Shown: piece by piece, positions 61,667-64,000 of the stretch
How positions within the stretch are numbered: position 1 is the first letter of the stretch
How the letters are laid out: each line of letters begins with the position of its first letter
Source of the DNA: Pseudomonas tensinigenes
GTDB taxonomy: Bacteria; Pseudomonadota; Gammaproteobacteria; Pseudomonadales; Pseudomonadaceae
Direction of reading: 5' to 3'
Length of the DNA stretch: 64,000 nucleotides
NCBI RefSeq assembly: GCF_014268445.2
Contig: NZ_CP077089.1
Location: 5,665,001-5,729,000 of the forward strand
Position numbers and translations under genes: made by a program
The notes under the pieces: generated by a model
What the model was told of the DNA's origin: nothing
Databases searched by the model: none
Seen by the model: only the letters and a program-made list of their open reading frames with translations

Positions 61667-62095
61667 TTAAAACTTCAGTTCTTGGGGCTGCTGAGCAGTA
61701 TGTGGGTGTGCAGCGCCCGCATAGACTTTCAGCTTACGGTACATGTCGCGACCCAGTGGGTTTTTAGGCAGCATGCCTTTAACCGCGGTCTCGATCACGC
61801 GCTCAGGGGCTTTAGCGATCAGCTTTTCAAAGTTGATCGACTTGATGCCGCCCGGGAAACCGGAGTGGGAGTAGTACATTTTGTCAGTGGTTTTAGCACC
61901 GGTAACACGAATCTGCTCAGCATTGATTACGACGATGTAGTCGCCGGTATCAACGTGAGGAGTGTACTCAGGCTTGTGCTTGCCACGCAGACGGCTCGCG
62001 ATTTCGGTGGCCAGACGACCCAGGGTCTGACCAGCAGCGTCGACGACAAACCAGTCGCGCTTTACTGTTTCCGGTTTAGCAGTAAAAGTTTTCAT
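61667..62095 (-). CDS. rplM: 50S ribosomal protein L13
   Basis: A 142-residue ribosomal protein, [20 protein letters not shown] at the start, [20 protein letters not shown] and [20 protein letters not shown] in the body. First gene of rplM-rpsI. Its leader is about 40-50 nt. Confidence 0.99.
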   Translation of the reverse strand: MKTFTAKPETVKRDWFVVDAAGQTLGRLATEIASRLRGKHKPEYTPHVDTGDYIVVINAEQIRVTGAKTTDKMYYSHSGFPGGIKSINFEKLIAKAPERVIETAVKGMLPKNPLGRDMYRKLKVYAGAAHPHTAQQPQELKF

Positions 62096-62136
62096 TCTTT
62101 ATAGCCTCAGGGGCCGCCCTGTAAATTAGACGGCGG

Positions 62137-62165
62137 ATCTTACTGAATAGTGCGTACTTTGACAA
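62137..62165 (-). promoter_or_regulatory. Promoter of rplM-rpsI
   Basis: On the minus strand TTGTCA (62160-62165), 17-bp spacer, TAAGAT (62137-62142). The -35 lies within a TTGACTTGTCAA palindrome. Confidence 0.65.
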
Positions 62166-62340
62166 GTCAAAGGCAGCCGGATACAGACGCTTTCGGGGGC
62201 TCGGGTCGGCGCGTCCGTTCAACGGCAAGATTCTTCGGCGGCGGCGCATCACTTCCACTGCAGAAAGAGGTCGGCAATTATGCAGATTGCGAAAAATATT
62301 TCAACCTGCTTTTATGATTGTTTTGCCCAAGGAGCACCCG

Positions 62341-63381
62341 ATGGACTATCGCCAGCTAGGCCGTACCGACCTGAACGTGAGTGCAATCTGCCTCGGCACC
62401 ATGACCTGGGGCGAGCAAAACACTGAAGCTGAAGCCTTCGCCCAGATCGGACGGGCCAAAGAAGCGGGGATCAATTTCATCGACACCGCCGAGATGTACC
62501 CGGTGCCGCCGAAAGCCGAAACCTATGCCACCACCGAGCGCTATATCGGCAATTACTTCAAAAGTCGCGGCGACCGGGCCGACTGGATCCTCGCCAGCAA
62601 GATCGCCGGCCCCGGCAACACCATCGACTACATCCGCGACAAAAACCTGCGCCACAACCGCCAGCACATTACCGCCGCGGTGGACGCCAGCCTCGAACGC
62701 CTGCAGACCGACTACATCGATCTGTATCAACTGCACTGGCCGGAGCGCAGCACCAACTTTTTCGGACAGCTGGGCTACAAACACAAGATCGAAGCCAACC
62801 TGACGCCGCTGGAAGACACCCTCGAAGCGCTCGACGAGCAGGTGAAGGCCGGCAAGATCCGTCACATCGGCCTGTCCAACGAAACCCCGTGGGGCACCAT
62901 GCGTTTTCTGGCGCTGGCCGAAGCCCGTGGCTGGCCGCGTGCCGTGTCGATCCAGAACCCGTACAACCTGCTCAACCGCAGTTTTGAAGTCGGCCTGGCG
63001 GAAATCGCCATCCGCGAACAGTGCGGCCTGCTGGCCTATTCGCCGCTGGCGTTTGGTTTCCTCTCAGGCAAGTACGAGGGCGGCGCCCGCCCACCGAAAG
63101 GTCGCCTGAGCCTCTACAGCCGCTTCAGCCGCTATTTCAATGCGCAGTCGGAAGCAGCGTGCAGCCGTTATGTGGCGCTGGCCCGTGAACATGGTCTGGA
63201 TCCGGCGCAAATGGCGCTGTCGTTTGTCACGCAGCAACCGTTTGTCACCAGCAACATCATTGGGGCGACGACGCTTGAGCAACTGGACAGCAACATCGCC
63301 AGCTTCGATCTGAAGCTTTCCGATGAGGTGCTGGCTGGGATTGAGGCGATTCACAAGGATCACCCGAACCCAGCGCCTTGA
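62341..63381 (+). CDS. NADP(H)-dependent aldo/keto reductase, Tas-like
   Basis: A 346-residue TIM-barrel oxidoreductase, the same length as E. coli Tas. Catalytic tetrad positions can be read in FIDTAEMYPVPP (Asp and Tyr), LASKIAGPG (Lys) and YQLHWPERST (His). The NADP site near the C-terminus is IIGATTLEQLDSNIASF. AAGGAG lies 7 bp before the ATG at 62341, which settles the start; the frame is open further upstream. Substrate unknown; stands alone. Confidence 0.92.
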   Translation: MDYRQLGRTDLNVSAICLGTMTWGEQNTEAEAFAQIGRAKEAGINFIDTAEMYPVPPKAETYATTERYIGNYFKSRGDRADWILASKIAGPGNTIDYIRDKNLRHNRQHITAAVDASLERLQTDYIDLYQLHWPERSTNFFGQLGYKHKIEANLTPLEDTLEALDEQVKAGKIRHIGLSNETPWGTMRFLALAEARGWPRAVSIQNPYNLLNRSFEVGLAEIAIREQCGLLAYSPLAFGFLSGKYEGGARPPKGRLSLYSRFSRYFNAQSEAACSRYVALAREHGLDPAQMALSFVTQQPFVTSNIIGATTLEQLDSNIASFDLKLSDEVLAGIEAIHKDHPNPAP

Positions 63382-63395
63382 TCGACCGCTAAAAG

Positions 63396-63461
63396 CTTCG
63401 CGAGCAGGCTCGCTCCCACAGGTACAGCGTGATCCTTGTGGGAGCGAGCCTGCTCGCGAAG
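63396..63461. repeat. REP pair (REPIN)
   Basis: Inverted arms (CTTCGCGAGCAGGCTCGCTC and TGTGGGAGCGAGCCTGCTCG) with a short spacer of about 17 bp, 15 bp after the reductase gene. Confidence 0.9.
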
Positions 63462-63486
63462 AGGCCGATCAGAGCACCACCAAAGC

Positions 63487-63537
63487 GGAACGCGGAGCGT
63501 CCCAGGCGGCATTCCCACGCAGAGCGTGGGAACGATC
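63487..63537. repeat. Second REP type: GGAACGCGGAGCGTCCC / CCCACGC-AGA-GCGTGGG
   Basis: Two small hairpins in tandem (GGAACGC-gga-GCGTCC and TTCCCACGCAGAGCGTGGGA). A different intergenic family from the pair 26 bp to its left; the two together fill the space before the acyl-CoA dehydrogenase end. Confidence 0.8.
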
Positions 63538-63538
63538 A

Positions 63539-64000
63539 TCAAAGCGACCGCGCAATGATCTCCTTCATGATTTCATTGGTGCCGGCATAGATCCGTTGCA
63601 CCCGCGCATCCGCCCACGCCCGGGCCACCGGGTATTCCCACATGAAGCCGTAGCCACCATGCAACTGCACGCACTCGTCGAGCACCTTGCATTGCAGGTC
63701 GGTGCCCCAGTACTTGGCCATCGCCGCCGTCGGCACGTCGAGCTTGCCTTGCAGATGCAACTCAAGACAGCGATCAACGAACACACGACCGATCTGAATT
63801 TCCGTGGCCATTTCCGCCAGTTTGAAGCGGGTATTCTGGAAGTCCGCGATCGCCTTGCCGAATGCCTTGCGATCACGGGTGTAATCGATTGTCCATTGCA
63901 ACGCTGCTTCTGCCGAAGCCAGGCCACCAATCGCCACGGTCAGGCGCTCTTGCGGCAATTCCTGCATCAGATAAGCGAACCCCGCCCCGGCCTGCCCCAG
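63539..64000 (-). CDS. Acyl-CoA dehydrogenase, C-terminal part (cut by window edge)
   Basis: The visible 153 codons are the C-terminal helical domain. They start LGQAGAGFAYLMQELPQERL at the edge and contain DYTRDRKAFGKAIADFQNTR, the ACAD signature 2 region (LHGGYGFMWEYPVARAWADA) and the closing RVQRIYAGTNEIMKEIIARS. The N-terminal half and start lie to the right. The enzyme oxidises acyl-CoA thioesters with FAD; the pattern resembles long-chain or AidB-like relatives used in fatty-acid or branched-chain catabolism. Exact substrate unknown. Confidence 0.93.
   Translation of the reverse strand: MGQAGAGFAYLMQELPQERLTVAIGGLASAEAALQWTIDYTRDRKAFGKAIADFQNTRFKLAEMATEIQIGRVFVDRCLELHLQGKLDVPTAAMAKYWGTDLQCKVLDECVQLHGGYGFMWEYPVARAWADARVQRIYAGTNEIMKEIIARSL

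Overview
This window is chromosomal DNA of a fluorescent pseudomonad, most likely of the Pseudomonas fluorescens complex. The GC-rich coding style, the uninterrupted division and cell-wall (dcw) cluster ending in lpxC, the lpoA-yraN-gmhA-dolP / sspBA / petCBA / rpsI-rplM neighbourhood, the cyoABCDE operon and the many REP sequences with the core GTGGGAGCGAGCCTGCTCGC all point there. No phage, plasmid, insertion sequence, CRISPR array, tRNA or rRNA gene was seen.

Layout. 1-6.2 kb: the end of a PhoD-like phosphatase, an ArgD-type aminotransferase divergent from a LysR regulator, an acetyltransferase, an unknown alpha-helical protein and a Rid-family protein. 6.4-11.3 kb: cyoABCDE (cytochrome bo3 oxidase and heme O synthase) on the minus strand behind a long gene-free leader. 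12.1-16.4 kb: dsbB, a secreted SnoaL-like protein, then flavohaemoglobin hmp divergent from its likely activator NorR/FhpR, with three GT-N7-AC sites between them. 16.6-19.4 kb: cheV, an acetyltransferase, a small exported protein and a cysteine-cluster protein. 19.4-23.5 kb is the accessory part. It holds a remnant of a PAS chemoreceptor, a lipoprotein fusing a solute-binding domain to a RidA domain, three small lineage-specific proteins and about 1.3 kb of repeats and structured non-coding DNA. 23.5-29.8 kb: an RND efflux adaptor and pump with a two-component system in one transcription unit. 30.2-33.7 kb: a small secreted protein, an OprD-type porin and a membrane diguanylate cyclase.

33.8-51.8 kb is the complete dcw cluster on the minus strand: mraZ-rsmH-ftsL-ftsI-murE-murF-mraY-murD-ftsW-murG-murC-ddlB-ftsQ-ftsA-ftsZ, then lpxC. 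Most neighbours overlap by 1-11 bases. A sigma70 promoter followed by three CCACTT repeats spaced exactly 10 bp (a MraZ-type operator) lies before mraZ. Next come RNase P RNA (rnpB), rsmI, and divergently lpoA-yraN-gmhA/diaA-dolP. The minus strand then carries sspBA, petABC (cytochrome bc1) and rplM-rpsI. The right end has an aldo/keto reductase and the C-terminal part of an acyl-CoA dehydrogenase cut by the window edge.

Most of the window is core housekeeping DNA. The item most worth following is the predicted envelope lipoprotein at 19631-20776, which joins a periplasmic amino-acid-binding fold to a RidA domain that keeps the family's Arg and Glu. Other points of interest are the repeat families in intergenic gaps, a structured element at 23.16-23.36 kb, an 80-bp hairpin between petC and sspA, and predicted control sites before hmp, mraZ and the porin. 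All calls come from reading the sequence; no database search was run, so statements of novelty are open.
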